The notes under the pieces are model-generated. The model saw only the letters and a list, made by a program, of their open reading frames with translations, had not been told where the DNA came from and did not search any database. Below, one piece after another: positions 5,323 to 5,995 of a stretch of DNA of 5,995 bases (positions are counted from its first letter, which is position 1; every line of letters begins with the position of its first letter). The position numbers were made by a program, and so were the translations under genes. Origin of the DNA: an uncultured Acidimicrobiales bacterium (GTDB taxonomy: Bacteria; Actinomycetota; Acidimicrobiia; Acidimicrobiales; UBA10347); contig CALDGN010000374.1 of assembly GCA_937942965.1 (NCBI GenBank), forward strand, positions 1 to 5,995, in the 5' to 3' direction.

Positions 5323-5995
5323 TTAGCCCGCTGGCTTGCGGGCAACCCATACCTCTTCGAGGGGCCACTGGCTGGCCCAGCTGCCATCAGCCATGCCATA
5401 GAAGCTGGCGGGCGTGTCGGCTGGCGCGTACAACTCGTGCAGCGCTTCGATGGCGAGCCCAGCGCCGGTGAGGATCTTGATCATCTCGCCATGGCTGACG
5501 TGGAACTCGATGTTGTTGGTGTCGAGCCACTCGAACGTGTGCATGTCCCGTTGAGGTCGGAGCATGTGGGGGCCAGCGAGTTCTTCTTCGAACTCGGGCG
5601 CGCACAGCATCATCTGGACCGAGTTGCCGAGGAACCAGACGAGCCCGCCCGGACGCAGCACGCGGGCGGCCTCGGGGATCCACACCCTCGGGTCGCACCA
5701 GATTGCAGCGCCGTACTCGTTGATCGCCACGTCGAACGACTCGTCGGCGAACGGCAGGTAGTGGCCGTCGCCTTGGATGAGCGGAAGCGATATGCCCTTG
5801 GTCGCGGAGCGCTCGACGGCAGTCGCAAGCTGCGCGGGCGAATTGTCGAGACCGATCGTCAGCCGAGCTCCGCGGAGCTGCGCCCAGTACGACACGTAGC
5901 CGGTGCCACATCCGATTTCGAGCACGTCTTTGTCGGCGACGTCGGGAAAGATGTCGCCTGCATCGGCATCGCTGATGGCGAGGATGCCCCAGTCG
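5323..5995 (-). CDS. Class I SAM-dependent methyltransferase (N-terminus outside window)
   Basis: The last 223 codons of a Rossmann-fold methyltransferase whose start lies beyond the right edge. The frame is open to the edge; the GTG at 5925 is internal, because the residues before it (DWGILAISDAD ... DVADKD) lead straight into motif I. Counting from the first whole codon, motif I VLEIGCGTGYVS is at 24-35, the SAM-ribose acidic motif GLDNSPAQL at 48-56, motif II-like GDGHYLPFADESFD at 75-88, and the post-motif EAARVLRPGGLVWFLG at 108-123. It transfers a methyl group from SAM to an unknown small molecule. The pattern matches a common UbiE/Methyltransf_11-type family of actinobacteria. The stop TAA (5323-5325) is only 9 bases before the F420 enzyme start, so it is the first visible gene of the probable operon. 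Whether it acts in the same pathway as the downstream oxidative enzymes is not shown. Confidence 0.88.
   Translation of the reverse strand, partial: DWGILAISDADAGDIFPDVADKDVLEIGCGTGYVSYWAQLRGARLTIGLDNSPAQLATAVERSATKGISLPLIQGDGHYLPFADESFDVAINEYGAAIWCDPRVWIPEAARVLRPGGLVWFLGNSVQMMLCAPEFEEELAGPHMLRPQRDMHTFEWLDTNNIEFHVSHGEMIKILTGAGLAIEALHELYAPADTPASFYGMADGSWASQWPLEEVWVARKPAG

Overview
The window is GC-rich, densely packed bacterial DNA. Its gene content points to a high-GC actinobacterium, plausibly an Acidimicrobiia/Ilumatobacter-type environmental lineage: a TIGR03620-like F420-dependent luciferase-fold oxidoreductase, a Baeyer-Villiger monooxygenase (BVMO), a DUF917 protein and a secreted dockerin protein. 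The taxon is inferred from gene families and composition; there is no rRNA or other marker gene to fix it.

Layout. The left edge (3-347, + strand) holds the last 114 codons of a DUF917 / S-methyl-thiohydantoin desulfurase-like protein. Everything else lies on the minus strand and reads right to left. In transcription order: the C-terminal 223 codons of a class I SAM-dependent methyltransferase (5994-5323, cut by the right edge); a 290-aa LLM-class F420-dependent oxidoreductase (5313-4441); a 206-aa MobA-like nucleotidyltransferase (4418-3798); an 861-aa fusion of a complete BVMO and a complete hormone-sensitive-lipase-type alpha/beta hydrolase (3766-1181); and a 255-aa exported cohesin-like plus dockerin protein (1111-344). 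The gaps between the first four are 9, 22 and 31 bases, which suggests one operon. The last gene follows a 69-base gap containing a perfect 7-bp inverted repeat, so it may be transcribed separately. The minus-strand run meets the DUF917 gene tail to tail with a 4-base overlap of stop codons.

How the genes may work together. The BVMO half would convert a ketone to an ester or lactone, and the fused hydrolase would cleave that product. An F420-dependent oxidoreductase next door could supply the ketone from an alcohol or otherwise process the substrate. This looks like a small oxidative catabolic cassette for ketone-containing compounds, but the substrate cannot be read from the sequence. The most notable points are the one-polypeptide fusion and a Val in place of the conserved His in the BVMO fingerprint motif.

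No rRNA, tRNA, CRISPR array, insertion sequence or prophage gene was seen. No stretch over 300 bases lacks a gene.
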